DNA of 64,000 bases from Pseudomonas silesiensis (GTDB lineage Bacteria; Pseudomonadota; Gammaproteobacteria; Pseudomonadales; Pseudomonadaceae). The translations under genes were made by a program, and so were the position numbers. The stretch lies in the NCBI RefSeq assembly GCF_001661075.1, contig NZ_CP014870.1, positions 4,174,501 through 4,238,500 on the forward strand. The letters run 5' to 3'. Under the pieces are notes generated by a model that worked only from the letters and a program-made list of their open reading frames with translations, did not search any database and had not been told where the DNA came from. Positions 54,096 to 63,404 of this stretch are shown piece after piece (position 1 is the stretch's first letter; every line of letters starts with the position of its first letter).

Positions 54096-55079
54096 ATGAA
54101 TGCCAAGACCAAAATTTATATCCCTCAGCAACACGAAGCCCGCGAACAACGCCAGCTGAACACCTTGTACCTGGCCTTGATCGTCATAGGCCTGGTGGCG
54201 CCCTGGGTGGCTTATCCGGTGTTCCTGATGAAGCTGTTGTGCTTCGGCCTGTTCGCCTGCTCGTTCAATCTGTTGCTCGGCTACACCGGCCTGCTCTCGT
54301 TCGGGCATGCGGCTTTCCTCGCGGCCGGCGGCTACAGCACCGGTTATCTGTTGAGCCAGCATCCGGGAATCGGACCGGAGTTGGCGATCATCGGCGGCAC
54401 CTTGGCGGCGGCTTTGGTCGGCGCTGCTTTCGGCGCCCTGGCCATCCGCCGCCAAGGCATCTACTTCGCGATGATCACGTTGGCGCTGGCGCAGTTGCTG
54501 TACTTCCTGTTTCTCAAGGCGCCGTTCACCGGCGGCGAAGACGGGCTGCATGGGATCAGTCGCGGCAAGCTGCTGGGCGTTATCGACCTGGGCAACAACA
54601 CCGCCATGTACTACTTCGTGCTGGCGATCACCGTGCTCGGGTTTGCCTTGGTCAGTCGCGTGGTGCACTCGCCCTTCGGCCAGATCCTCAAGGCGATCCG
54701 CGAGAACGAGGACCGCGCCACTTCATTGGGCTACAACGTCAACCGCTACAAATGGCTGGCCTTCGTCATTTCTTCGTCTATCGCCGGCCTCGCCGGCTCG
54801 ACCAAAGCCGTGGTGTTCCAGCTGGCGACCCTGACCGATGCGCACTGGCATATGTCGGGCGAGGTGGTGCTGATGACCCTGCTGGGCGGGGTCGGTACCT
54901 TGCTCGGTCCCTTCGTCGGTGCCGCCATCGTCGTCTCGCTGCAACACCTTCTGGCCCAATCCCCCCTGGGCACGTGGGGCTCGCCGATTCTGGGCTGCAT
55001 CTTCGTGCTCTGCGTGCTGTGCTTCCGCTCAGGCGTGGTCGGCTGGATCAAGCTGCTCATCAACAAAAACTTCAAATAA
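54096..55079 (+). CDS. ABC transporter permease (LivM-like)
   Basis: 327 residues, about nine membrane segments. The LivM features are FNLLLGYTGLLSFGHAAFLAAGGY, AIRRQGIYFAMITLALAQLLYF, the coupling loop SPFGQILKAIRENEDRATSLGYNVNRYKWLAFVISS, and GEVVLMTLLGGVGTLLGPFVGAA. It completes the five-gene importer and is followed at 32 bp by the second CoA-ligase gene. Confidence 0.93.
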   Translation: MNAKTKIYIPQQHEAREQRQLNTLYLALIVIGLVAPWVAYPVFLMKLLCFGLFACSFNLLLGYTGLLSFGHAAFLAAGGYSTGYLLSQHPGIGPELAIIGGTLAAALVGAAFGALAIRRQGIYFAMITLALAQLLYFLFLKAPFTGGEDGLHGISRGKLLGVIDLGNNTAMYYFVLAITVLGFALVSRVVHSPFGQILKAIRENEDRATSLGYNVNRYKWLAFVISSSIAGLAGSTKAVVFQLATLTDAHWHMSGEVVLMTLLGGVGTLLGPFVGAAIVVSLQHLLAQSPLGTWGSPILGCIFVLCVLCFRSGVVGWIKLLINKNFK

Positions 55080-55110
55080 CGCGCAGATGCATAACGATCA
55101 GGAGATAGGC

Positions 55111-57063
55111 ATGGACAGTTCCGTCGTTTGGACACCCCGCCAGGACTTCATTCAGGGCACCCGCCTGCATCAATGGATGCACACATTGGGTGAAAGCGAC
55201 TATGAGCACTTTCTCGATCGCTCGACCCAGGATGCACCGTGGTTCGCCACATCCCTGGAGCAAGCGCTGGGCATCGTTTGGGACACGCCCTACCACACCG
55301 CCCTCAACGAGGCTGGAGGCATCAAGCATCCCCGCTGGTATGAAGGCGGCCGACTGAACATCATCCGCTCGACTCTGGAACGTTGGGCCGCCGATCCGGT
55401 ACAAGCGCAAAAAAATGCCCTGATCTGGGAAAGCGAAAACGGCCAGTGCCTGGAAGTGAGCTACGGCGAGCTGGCGCGGCGGGTGAACGACGTCGCCCAA
55501 GGGCTGAGCGAGTTGGGCGTAGTGAGCGGCGACCGCGTTGCCATCTACATGCCGATGTTGATTGAGACCGTGGTCGCGGTATTGGCCGTGGTCAAGCTGG
55601 GGGCCATCTTTACCCCGGCCTTCTCTGGCTACGGCGCCGAAGCCCTGGCCACGCGCATAGAGGCTTGCGGTGCCAAGTTGCTGATCACCGCCGACGGCTT
55701 TCTGCGGCGCGGCAAAGTGGTCGCCATGAAAGAGGAAGCCGACAAGGCTGCCGACCTGAGTCCATCGCTGGAAAAGGTCATTGTGGTGCGCCGCCTGGGA
55801 CGTGAAATCCCCTGGCACCCCAGCCGCGACCTGGACTTTGCCACGCTGCTGGCCTGTGACGGCAGCCAGTGCCCGACCGCTGTGGTCGACAGCCAGTCCC
55901 CGATGATGATCATCTACACCTCCGGCACCACCGGCAAGCCAAAGGGCGCGGTGCATACCCATGGCGGGTTCCCGCTCAAGGCCGCGCTGGATGTCGGCTT
56001 GTGCATGGATGTCGGGCAAAACGATCGTCTGTTCTGGATCACCGACATGGGGTGGCTGACCGGCCCGGTCGTGGTCTTCGGCAGCCTGATCAATGGCGCC
56101 TGCGCGGTGCTCTATGAAGGCTCGCCGGACTATCCGCAAGCGGATCGGGTCTGGCAGTTGGGCGCACGCCATCAGGCCACCCACATCGGCGTTTCACCGA
56201 CGCTGGTGCGCTCGCTGATGCAGCATGGCGACGCCATTGCCCAAGGCCACGACCTGAGCGTCCTGCGTACCTTTACCTCGACCGGCGAGCCCTGGAATCG
56301 GGAGCCGTGGCTGTGGCTGTTCGATACCGTTGGCGCGGGGCGTTATCCCATCATCAACTATGCCGGCGGCACCGAGATCGGCGGTGGCATCCTGACGAAC
56401 GTGCTAATCAAACCGATTTCCCCGGTGACCTTCAACACGCGCATGCCGGGCATGGCCGCCGAGGTCTGTGACAACCAGGGCCAACCGGTAAGGCAAACGC
56501 TCGGTGAGCTGGTGCTGACCAAGCCCTGGATCGGTATGACCCACAGCTTCTGGCAGGAACCCGAACGGTACGAACAATCGTATTTCGATCGATTCCCCAA
56601 CACCTGGGTCCACGGGGACTGGGCAATTATCGATGGTGAAGGCTTCTGGACCATCACCGGTCGCTCCGACGACACCCTGAACGTCGCCGGCAAGCGCATC
56701 GGCCCTGCAGAAATGGAATCCATCCTGGTCAGCCATGCCCAGGTGCTGGAGGCCGGCGCCATCGGCGTTCCGGACGAGATCAAGGGCGAGACACCCGTGT
56801 GCTTCGTGGTGCTGCACCCCGGTACCGTACCGGACGCGGCACTGGACGCCGAACTGCTCGATCTGATCGGCAGAAAACTGGGCAAGGCCATGCGCCCCAA
56901 ACAACTGCATTACGTCAGCGAACTGCCCAAGACCCGCAATGGCAAAGTCATGCGCCGAGTGATCCGCGCGGCCTACCTGGGGCAGGACGCCGGCGATCTG
57001 ACATCGATGGACAACACCGATGCGCTCGTGGTCATCAGCAACTGCCGCCTTCTGGCCGCATGA
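55111..57063 (+). CDS. acetyl-CoA synthetase-like acyl-CoA ligase
   Basis: Start at 55111 after AGGAG. At 650 residues this is Acs-sized, with the N-terminal helical region (YEHFLDRSTQDAPWFATSLEQALGI) of Acs/PrpE proteins. It has the AMP motif IIYTSGTTGKPKGAVHTHGG (about 265-284), a TEIGGG block, and the lysine region LPKTRNGKVMRRVIRAAYLG. It is a second AMP-forming ligase after AliA, so it probably activates another substrate of the pathway, such as a short acid or a further imported acid. Exact specificity cannot be read from the sequence. Confidence 0.88.
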   Translation: MDSSVVWTPRQDFIQGTRLHQWMHTLGESDYEHFLDRSTQDAPWFATSLEQALGIVWDTPYHTALNEAGGIKHPRWYEGGRLNIIRSTLERWAADPVQAQKNALIWESENGQCLEVSYGELARRVNDVAQGLSELGVVSGDRVAIYMPMLIETVVAVLAVVKLGAIFTPAFSGYGAEALATRIEACGAKLLITADGFLRRGKVVAMKEEADKAADLSPSLEKVIVVRRLGREIPWHPSRDLDFATLLACDGSQCPTAVVDSQSPMMIIYTSGTTGKPKGAVHTHGGFPLKAALDVGLCMDVGQNDRLFWITDMGWLTGPVVVFGSLINGACAVLYEGSPDYPQADRVWQLGARHQATHIGVSPTLVRSLMQHGDAIAQGHDLSVLRTFTSTGEPWNREPWLWLFDTVGAGRYPIINYAGGTEIGGGILTNVLIKPISPVTFNTRMPGMAAEVCDNQGQPVRQTLGELVLTKPWIGMTHSFWQEPERYEQSYFDRFPNTWVHGDWAIIDGEGFWTITGRSDDTLNVAGKRIGPAEMESILVSHAQVLEAGAIGVPDEIKGETPVCFVVLHPGTVPDAALDAELLDLIGRKLGKAMRPKQLHYVSELPKTRNGKVMRRVIRAAYLGQDAGDLTSMDNTDALVVISNCRLLAA

Positions 57064-57077
57064 TTCGGGAGGCTCAC

Positions 57078-57836
57078 ATGACTCAGATTGCCCGCACCGT
57101 CGTCGTTACGGGTGCCGCCCAGGGGATCGGTCTGGCAATTGCCCAGGCGTTCGCTGCCCAAGGTGATTTCGTGGCCTTGTGCGACATCAACCTGGCCGCC
57201 GCGGAACAGGCGGCAAGCCGCTTGCCCAATGCCAAGGCGTACGCTGTCGATGTCACGAGCGAGGCGCAAATTGCGGCGTTCTTCGAGCACCTGCTCACAG
57301 AACGGCCGACCCTCGACGTACTGGTCAACAACGCAGGCCTGCAGCACATTTCGCCGGTTCAGCACTTCCCGCTCGACAAGTGGAACACCCTGCTGGCGGT
57401 GATGTTGACCGGCCCGTTCCTGATGAGTAAACACGCCCTGCCCAGCATGCTTGCGCAGCAGAGCGGACGCATCATCAACATCGCCTCGGTCCACGGCAAA
57501 CTGGCTTCGCCGTATAAAAGCGCTTACATCGCCGCCAAACACGGATTGATCGGTTTCACCCGCGCCCTGGCGCTCGAGACCGCCAACCAGGGGATCACTG
57601 CCAACGCCCTGCTTCCCGGCGCGGTGCGCACCTCCCTGGTGGAAAACCAACTGCCCCTGCTTGCAGCCCAGGATGGCGTCAGCGAGGAAGAGGCATTGCA
57701 CCGGCACATTCTCGCTCGCCAGCCGATGAAGCGCCTGTTGGAGCCCGGTGAAATCGGTGACAGTGCGGTATTTCTTGCATCCCACGCGGCGCGCGCCATC
57801 ACCGGCGAGTCGCTCAGCGTCTCGGGGGGCTGGTAA
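57078..57836 (+). CDS. short-chain dehydrogenase, 3-hydroxybutyrate dehydrogenase type
   Basis: A 252-residue SDR with the NAD motif TGAAQGIGLAIAQAF, NNAGLQH, serine in INIASVHGKLASPYKSAY, and Y-I-A-A-K. The NNAGLQHISPV and GRIINIASVHG wording and the C-terminal MKRLLEPGEIGDSAVFLASHAA match D-3-hydroxybutyrate dehydrogenases. Here it follows the acyl-CoA ligase and precedes a MaoC hydratase with a 1-bp overlap. It may act on a hydroxyacyl intermediate of a ring substrate rather than on 3-hydroxybutyrate. Confidence 0.82.
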   Translation: MTQIARTVVVTGAAQGIGLAIAQAFAAQGDFVALCDINLAAAEQAASRLPNAKAYAVDVTSEAQIAAFFEHLLTERPTLDVLVNNAGLQHISPVQHFPLDKWNTLLAVMLTGPFLMSKHALPSMLAQQSGRIINIASVHGKLASPYKSAYIAAKHGLIGFTRALALETANQGITANALLPGAVRTSLVENQLPLLAAQDGVSEEEALHRHILARQPMKRLLEPGEIGDSAVFLASHAARAITGESLSVSGGW

Positions 57837-58609
57837 TGCCGGCGAACCTCAGTCACCTCAAGGGCCATCGCTTTGCTGACTGCGACTGGTCGTTCACGCC
57901 CAAGCGCATCAGCGCGCTGAACCTGGCCATCGGCGTCACCCAGGACTGCACCGGGCTGCCACCGACACTGGCGTTCAGCGCCGACATGGATCACCAGGTC
58001 GTCGATCAACTGCTCGCCCTGACAGGCCTGGGGGCCCATCAACTGCTGCACGGTGAACAGCACTTCCACTACCACCATCCACTGCAACCCGGCTTGCGCT
58101 ACAGCAGCCGCGCTGAACTGACCGAGGTGATCAAAAAGCCGCGTTTCAACCTGCTGCACAAGAAAACGCGCCTGCTCACCGCCGACGGCAGCCTGGCGTG
58201 TGAAATGCTCAGCATCTATGTCGCGGTGCCGGTACCTGGCCCGCCCAGGGTGGGTCCTGAAATGGCGGAGCAGAACGCTCCGCCGGTAACAACCGCCGGG
58301 GCGATCAGCCGGGAGCAAATCAACGCCTTCGCCCTCGCCTCGGGTGATCAGAACCCCGTGCATCTGGAGCCGGCCATTGCTTGCCGGGCCGGGCATGCCG
58401 ATGTTTTCGCCCAGGGAATGCTGGGCATGGGCATGCTCGGCACACTGTTGAGTGCCACTCGCCTGCAACGGTTCGGTGTGCGATTCCTGTCACCCATCGC
58501 GCTGGGCGATCAGCCTCGGCTTTATCAAACAGGCATCCGGTCACGGGAACTTGTACTCACCAATGAGAAAGGAAACATCCGGATCAGGGGTTACGCCGAG
58601 CTCGACTGA
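57836..58609 (+). CDS. MaoC-family double-hotdog hydratase/dehydratase
   Basis: A 257-residue protein. The N-terminal half (residues 1-130) is a degenerate hotdog with LAFSADMDHQVVDQLLAL. The C-terminal half is a MaoC hotdog with the catalytic D-x-x-x-x-H pattern in FALASGDQNPVHLEPAIACRAGHADVFAQGMLGMG (Asp and His near 175-180). It resembles R-specific enoyl-CoA hydratases. As the last gene of the rightward unit it may hydrate an unsaturated CoA ester distinct from those handled by the crotonase proteins. Substrate unknown. Confidence 0.83.
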   Translation: MPANLSHLKGHRFADCDWSFTPKRISALNLAIGVTQDCTGLPPTLAFSADMDHQVVDQLLALTGLGAHQLLHGEQHFHYHHPLQPGLRYSSRAELTEVIKKPRFNLLHKKTRLLTADGSLACEMLSIYVAVPVPGPPRVGPEMAEQNAPPVTTAGAISREQINAFALASGDQNPVHLEPAIACRAGHADVFAQGMLGMGMLGTLLSATRLQRFGVRFLSPIALGDQPRLYQTGIRSRELVLTNEKGNIRIRGYAELD

Positions 58610-58637
58610 ATAACCTTCAGCGACTGATCAGCGAAAA

Positions 58638-58661
58638 AAAACGAATTTAGAAGTTCGTTTT
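58638..58661. terminator. AT-rich hairpin ending the catabolic operon
   Basis: AAAACGAA and TTCGTTTT form a perfect 8-bp stem around TTTAGAAG, and the arm ends in a T-tract; the left flank is A-rich (AAAAAAA), so it could work in both directions. It lies 28 bp after the MaoC stop. Confidence 0.65.
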
Positions 58662-58722
58662 ACGGGCTGACTCGTCCCGAAAAAAGGATCGTCGTTCAAA
58701 CCCAATAGCTGCTGTTCACCAC

Positions 58723-58737
58723 AATAAAAACAAGAGG
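58723..58737 (+). promoter_or_regulatory. A-rich Crc/Hfq-like motif overlapping the OprD ribosome site
   Basis: AATAAAAACAAGAGG joins an AANAANAA-type tract to the AAGAGG ribosome site of the porin gene at 58745. It is the best-placed of the series for translational control. Confidence 0.45.
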
Positions 58738-58744
58738 TCGAACC

Positions 58745-59986
58745 ATGCATTACCCGTCAAAAACCTTGTCCATCACCCTCGCAATCAGTACCAGCATCGT
58801 CGCTCAACAGGCCATTGCCGAATTCAACGACGATAGCCACCTGACGCTCGAGGCCCGTAACTTCTACATCAACCGTGATTTTCGGGATAACCCCAACACG
58901 GCCCGTCACAAGGCTGAAGAATGGGGCCAGGGCTTCATGTTGCGTTACAGCTCTGGCTTCACCGAGGGCACGGTGGGCTTTGGCGTGGATGCGCTCGGGC
59001 TGCTTGGCGTAAAACTTGATGCCGGCCGCGGCACGACCGGTGCGGGCGCCCTGCCCGTGCAGAGTAATGGCGAGGTCCCGGACAGCTTTGGTTTTATCGG
59101 CCCTACCGCTAAAGTCAAAATGGCCAAGAGCCTGCTGACTGTCGGCACCCACGCACCGACCCTGCCGATCGCGTTTCGCAATGACACCCGCTTGCTGCCG
59201 CAGACGTTTGAAGGCGCGCAGATCGTCTCCAGTGACATCGACAAGCTCACCCTCACCGGCGGCCAGTTTCGCGCCACCCGCCTGCGCAACTCAACCAACT
59301 ACGAAGACATGACCATGTTTGCCGACGGCTCCAGAGGGGGCGTCGCGACTGACCGTTTCAACTATGCGGGTGCTACTTATGCGCTGCTGCCAAACCTGAC
59401 CACCACCTACTTCTTCGCCCAATTGCAGGACAACTACAGCCAGCACTACGGCAATCTGATTCACACCCAGCCATTGGCCGAGGGATTGAACCTGAGGTCG
59501 GAAGTCCGTTATTTTCAGAGTGAAAACGAGGGTCGCACCAATGTCGACAACCGCAACCTGGGAACGATGTTCACCCTGTCCTACAAGGGTCACGCCCTCG
59601 GCGCCAGCTACCAGAACCAGAGCGGCGACACCGGCATGCCCTTCATCGGCGGCGGCACCGATCCATGGGCATTCAACACCGTCACCTACCACCATTTCCT
59701 GCGCGCCAGGGAAGACTCCTGGCAGCTTCGCTACGACTATGACCTCGCCACCGTCGGTTTGCCCGGGCTGACGTTCATGACGCGCTATGTGTCAGGCGAC
59801 AACTTTGAAATCGCCGGCACCAACGCCAAGGAATGGGAACGCAATGTCGATATCGCTTATGTGGTTCAGGGCGGACCGCTGAAAAACGTCAACCTGCGGT
59901 TGCGCAACGTCGCCTATCGCGGGAACCGCACGACGGATATTGACGAAAACCGCATCATCGTAGGCTACACCTTCAAGTTTTGGTGA
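58745..59986 (+). CDS. OprD-family porin next to the cyclohexanecarboxylate cluster
   Basis: 413 residues, the same length as the porin at 11126. Signal peptide (cleavage AIA-EFND), then HLTLEARNFYINRDFRDNP, EEWGQGFMLRYSSGFTEGTVGFGVDALGLLGVKLDAG and the terminal YTFKFW of an outer-membrane barrel. OprD/Occ porins carry specific small carboxylates across the outer membrane. Its position beside the ABC importer and ring-degradation genes makes cyclohexanecarboxylate the likely cargo (inference). Transcription is independent or semi-independent, because a hairpin separates it from the upstream operon. Confidence 0.92.
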   Translation: MHYPSKTLSITLAISTSIVAQQAIAEFNDDSHLTLEARNFYINRDFRDNPNTARHKAEEWGQGFMLRYSSGFTEGTVGFGVDALGLLGVKLDAGRGTTGAGALPVQSNGEVPDSFGFIGPTAKVKMAKSLLTVGTHAPTLPIAFRNDTRLLPQTFEGAQIVSSDIDKLTLTGGQFRATRLRNSTNYEDMTMFADGSRGGVATDRFNYAGATYALLPNLTTTYFFAQLQDNYSQHYGNLIHTQPLAEGLNLRSEVRYFQSENEGRTNVDNRNLGTMFTLSYKGHALGASYQNQSGDTGMPFIGGGTDPWAFNTVTYHHFLRAREDSWQLRYDYDLATVGLPGLTFMTRYVSGDNFEIAGTNAKEWERNVDIAYVVQGGPLKNVNLRLRNVAYRGNRTTDIDENRIIVGYTFKFW

Positions 59987-60035
59987 GTATTGCTCGCCGA
60001 CATTTCAGCCAATGACCGCACAAGGAGTTTCTCAA

Positions 60036-60722
60036 ATGCATATAGATGCCGCCATCCGCTCGCGTAAATCCGTTCGAAGCTTCATGCCGTGGAGCGTCCC
60101 CAAACCGGTGATCGAACATATTCTGAAGGTCGCCTCACGGGCACCCAGCGGCAACAACGTACAGCCCTGGCATGTCCATGTATTGACCGGCCAGGCCAAG
60201 CAACGCTTGTGCGACGATATAATCGCATCCGCGACCCACGACGCCGGGCAGCATGCTGCCGAATATGAATACTACCCGACTGCCTGGTTTGAGCCCTATC
60301 AGCAACGTCGCCGCGAGGTGGGCTTCAGCCTGTATGAGAAGCTCGGCATCAAGCGCGACGATACAACGGCCCGTGACCAGCAAATGCTGCGCAACTACCA
60401 GTTCTTCGACGCCCCGGTCGGTCTGCTGATCAGCCTTGACCGCAGACTCAATACGGGCAGCTATATGGATTTAGGCATGTTCATCCAGAACATCCTGCTC
60501 GCCGCCAGGGGTCAGGGCTTGCACACTTGCGCCCAGGCTGCATTCGCCTGGTACCACCAGGTCATACGCGAACATCTGCCGCTCGCGGACAATGACATTC
60601 TGGTCTGCGGCATCGCTCTGGGCCACGAGGACCGTGACGCACCGGAGAACAGCCTTGAAACGCCACGTGAACCAATTGAACGTTTTGCCTCGTTCCACGG
60701 CTTCAGCTCTGACGAGCCATAG
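60036..60722 (+). CDS. nitroreductase-family FMN oxidoreductase
   Basis: Start at 60036 after AAGGAG. The 228-residue protein begins MHIDAAIRSRKSVRSFMPWSVP, with the FMN phosphate contact R-S-R-K-S-V-R-S and ASRAPSGNNVQPWHVHVL near 29. The second FMN block is GMFIQNILLAARGQGLHTCAQAAFAWY, and CGIALGHEDRDAPEN closes the fold. It reduces nitro groups, quinones or unsaturated compounds with NAD(P)H. Its location 50 bp after the porin suggests co-transcription, but its role there is unclear. Confidence 0.9.
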   Translation: MHIDAAIRSRKSVRSFMPWSVPKPVIEHILKVASRAPSGNNVQPWHVHVLTGQAKQRLCDDIIASATHDAGQHAAEYEYYPTAWFEPYQQRRREVGFSLYEKLGIKRDDTTARDQQMLRNYQFFDAPVGLLISLDRRLNTGSYMDLGMFIQNILLAARGQGLHTCAQAAFAWYHQVIREHLPLADNDILVCGIALGHEDRDAPENSLETPREPIERFASFHGFSSDEP

Positions 60723-60806
60723 CCAATCGGTGAGGTTGGACAGACGCAACGCCGGGTCGAGGGGGGCGCTTCTCCAGAGTAAGCAGTCAGTAGTGTATCG
60801 ATTGAG

Positions 60807-60983
60807 CTACGCCGCTTTTCGCTCCTCCAACGTCTGCATCAGGGGGGCGGCTCTGGATGACCGCAGTTCAGCCGCGAGCTGATCTTCGGCGAGACGCCAG
60901 TAGAAGAGTGCAGCTCCTTCCGGGCATGCATCCTTTTCCCACAGCGCATAAGCTCGTTCCCGGATTTTTGATTCATTAATCAT
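60807..60983 (-). CDS. DUF2934 small protein
   Basis: The ATG at 60983 opens a 58-residue protein of the DUF2934 type: ESKIRERAYALWEKDACPEG followed by a second helix (YWRLAEDQLAAEL). The upstream extension of the frame to 61103 has no such conservation and no better start. DUF2934 proteins are small helical proteins of unknown function, common in soil proteobacteria. The rest of 60723-61216 shows no gene. Confidence 0.7.
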   Translation of the reverse strand: MINESKIRERAYALWEKDACPEGAALFYWRLAEDQLAAELRSSRAAPLMQTLEERKAA

Positions 60984-61216
60984 CGACACTGTCCTGTGAT
61001 TGGGCCGCTGTATATTCACGTTAGCTGAACCGTGCTCAGCACCTGATGGCCACGCTGCTTCGCTTCGGTTGGCGCTGCAGATTCCATTAAAGCAGTCGAT
61101 CACTTTTTCGCAATGTTCACAAAATTGGCATGGAGATGGAGTCAGATGCGCACACCTGCAGGAACCTGACGCCCGTGAGCAGCCTCGGGCGTCTTGTAAG
61201 ACTCTCTGCCCCTCGC

Positions 61217-62548
61217 TCAGGCGGACTTCAGGGAAAAACGCGAATCCGGGCGATTCAAGCCGTAATGCTCGCGCAGAGTACTACCCGAATATTCACTGCG
61301 GAACAGGCCACGCTTGCGCAGTATCGGCAGCACTTCATCGAGGAACACTTCAAAGCCTTCGGGGAACGCTGGCGGCATCACGTTGAAACCATCGGCGGCA
61401 CCACTGCGGAACCACTGCTCGATCAAATCTGCAATCTGCACCGGCGTACCTGCCGGCGCCCAATGCCCACGAGCACCGGCCAGGCGATTGATCAGTTGGC
61501 GCAGCGTCGGTTTCTCGCGGTCGACAATGTCGATGATCAATTTGAAACGGCTCGACTGGCTTTCGCTGCTGTCGAAGTTGATCAGGTGACGCGGGAACGG
61601 TGCATCCAGATCGTGCCCGGTCAGGTCGACCCCCAGCATGCGGCGTAGCTGACCCAAGGAGATGTGCGGCAGCACCAGTTCGTTGAGCTCGTCGAACTTG
61701 CGCTGCGCTTCGGCTTCGGTGCTACCGATGTAGGGGCTGATGCCCGGGAGAATTTTCAGCCGGCGAGGATCGCGCCCCGCCGCCTTCGCCCGAGCACGGA
61801 TATCGTTGGCGAATTCGGTGGCGCTTTGCAGGGTCTGGTGTGCGGTGAAAATCGCTTCGGCATGCCTGGAGGCGAAATCACGGCCATCTTCGGAAGACCC
61901 GGCCTGCACCTGTACCGGCCGCCCCTGTGGCGAGCGCGGAGAGTTGAATGGGCCCTTTACTTTGTAGTGGGCACCCACGTGGTTGATCGCATGCACCTTG
62001 TCGCCATCGGCAAACACCCCGGACGTCTTGTCCAGCACCAGCGCATCGTCCTCCCAGCTGTCCCACAGGTCACCGACCACCTGCACGAATTCTTCGGCCT
62101 GAGCATAGCGGTCAAACGCCGAGGGATGTTTATCCAGACCAAAATTGGCGGCTGCAGCGGCCATGGAGGTGGTCACGATGTTCCAGCCCGCGCGCCCCTT
62201 GCTGAGGTGGTCCAGCGCACTGAACGAGCGAGCCAGATTGTAGGGTTCGCTGTAGGTCGTACTGGCCGTGGCGATCAGGCCTATGCGTTGGGTCACTGCG
62301 GCAATCGCTGCCAGCCAGGTGATGGGTTCGAAACGAATGCGTAACCCCTCATGCCCGCTTTCAGCCAGTGAAGGCGAATCCGCGAAGAAAATCGCATCAA
62401 GTTTCTCGCGTTCAGCGCGCAGTGCCAGTTGCTGGTAATAGCCGATATCCATGGAGGATTCCGGCACCGACTGCGGGTGACGCCAGGCCGCTTCGTGATG
62501 GCCGTTCGGATAGATAAACAGGTTGAGGCTGAGCTGGCGTTCGGACAT
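61217..62548 (-). CDS. FMNH2-dependent monooxygenase of the NtaA/SnaA/DszA(SoxA) family
   Basis: Start at 62548; GGGAACGG lies just upstream. The 443-residue LLM-class flavin monooxygenase has LNLFIYPNGHHEAAWRHP, LRAEREKLDAIFFADSPSLAESG, TASTTYSEPYNLARSFSALDHLSKGRAGWNIVTTS and GPFNSPRSPQGRPVQVQAGSSEDGRDFASRHAEAIFTA. These are hallmarks of the NtaA/DszA subgroup that oxidises organosulfur or chelator compounds with FMNH2. The following SsuB/SsuC-type genes suggest a role in sulfur scavenging. No flavin reductase gene is visible in the window. Confidence 0.9.
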   Translation of the reverse strand: MSERQLSLNLFIYPNGHHEAAWRHPQSVPESSMDIGYYQQLALRAEREKLDAIFFADSPSLAESGHEGLRIRFEPITWLAAIAAVTQRIGLIATASTTYSEPYNLARSFSALDHLSKGRAGWNIVTTSMAAAAANFGLDKHPSAFDRYAQAEEFVQVVGDLWDSWEDDALVLDKTSGVFADGDKVHAINHVGAHYKVKGPFNSPRSPQGRPVQVQAGSSEDGRDFASRHAEAIFTAHQTLQSATEFANDIRARAKAAGRDPRRLKILPGISPYIGSTEAEAQRKFDELNELVLPHISLGQLRRMLGVDLTGHDLDAPFPRHLINFDSSESQSSRFKLIIDIVDREKPTLRQLINRLAGARGHWAPAGTPVQIADLIEQWFRSGAADGFNVMPPAFPEGFEVFLDEVLPILRKRGLFRSEYSGSTLREHYGLNRPDSRFSLKSA

Positions 62549-62614
62549 TTTCCGTTCCCTGAAAAAATTGAGTTTGAAAAAAACAAGCCTGCGCACGGCG
62601 TCAGGCGCAGGGGC

Positions 62615-63379
62615 TCAGTGCAGCTCGGCAAAATCGCTCAGCACATCGTCGCGCAGGGCGATGAAGCGGCTGTCACTGCGGTTGCGTGAACGCGGCAGAT
62701 CGATGTCGACGATGCGCCGGATGCGGCCTGGGTTGGGCTGCATCACCACCACGCGGTCACCCAGGAATACCGCCTCATCAACATCGTGCGTGACCAGGAT
62801 CATGGTGATTTTTTCCTTGACCCAGATGTTTTGCAGCTCGCCCTGCAGTCGCGCACGGGTCAAGGCATCGAGGGCACCCAGCGGTTCATCCAGTAGCAGC
62901 ACGCTCGGGCGATTGACCAAGCCGCGGGCTATGGCCACGCGTTGCGCCATGCCGCCGGATATCTGATGAGGGTAGGCATCGATAAAGTCTTGCAGGCCGA
63001 CGAGTTCAATGTGCTCGCGCACGGTGTCGCGTTTCTGCCCAGCGCTCAGGGGTGAATTCTTGAGCCCGACAGCGACGTTCTGTTCCACATTGAGCCAGGG
63101 GAACAAGCGGTGATCCTGAAAGACGATGCCACGTTCCAGGCCAGTGCCTTCGATGGGTTTGCCATCCAGCAGGATGCGCCCGTCATATTCTTCGTCCAGT
63201 CCAAGAATCAGTCGCAGCAGCGTGGATTTGCCGCAGCCGCTGGCCCCGACGATGCTGATGAACTCCCCGGGAGCGATGTCGAGGTGGATGTTGTCGAGTA
63301 CTTGCAGTTGAGTCGAACTGCCCGGTCGGGAAGCGAAACGCTTGCTGATGTTTTCGAGGGTCAGGCTATTGTTGAGCAT
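62615..63379 (-). CDS. ABC transporter ATPase, nitrate/sulfonate/taurine type (SsuB-like)
   Basis: ATG at 63379 is preferred; the frame is open to 63505 but lacks conservation before MLNNSLTLENISKRF. 254 residues, with Walker A GASGCGKST, Q-loop GIVFQDHRLFPWL, signature ISGGMAQRVAIARGL, Walker B VLLLDEPLGALD and switch LVTHDVDEA. It is a typical SsuB/TauB subunit and powers import of an aliphatic or aromatic organosulfur compound, probably the substrate of the adjacent monooxygenase. Confidence 0.93.
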   Translation of the reverse strand: MLNNSLTLENISKRFASRPGSSTQLQVLDNIHLDIAPGEFISIVGASGCGKSTLLRLILGLDEEYDGRILLDGKPIEGTGLERGIVFQDHRLFPWLNVEQNVAVGLKNSPLSAGQKRDTVREHIELVGLQDFIDAYPHQISGGMAQRVAIARGLVNRPSVLLLDEPLGALDALTRARLQGELQNIWVKEKITMILVTHDVDEAVFLGDRVVVMQPNPGRIRRIVDIDLPRSRNRSDSRFIALRDDVLSDFAELH

Positions 63380-63404
63380 GTTGCAATCCTTTTGAAAATG
63401 CCAA

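Noticed and set aside
53286..54668. 460-codon minus-strand frame across the livH/livM genes
   Set aside because: Antisense to two membrane-protein genes; extreme Gln/His/Glu content is the usual mirror of hydrophobic codons.
57078..57836. Firm naming of the SDR as BdhA
   Set aside because: Similarity to 3-hydroxybutyrate dehydrogenase is good, but the catabolic context leaves the substrate open, so no symbol is given.
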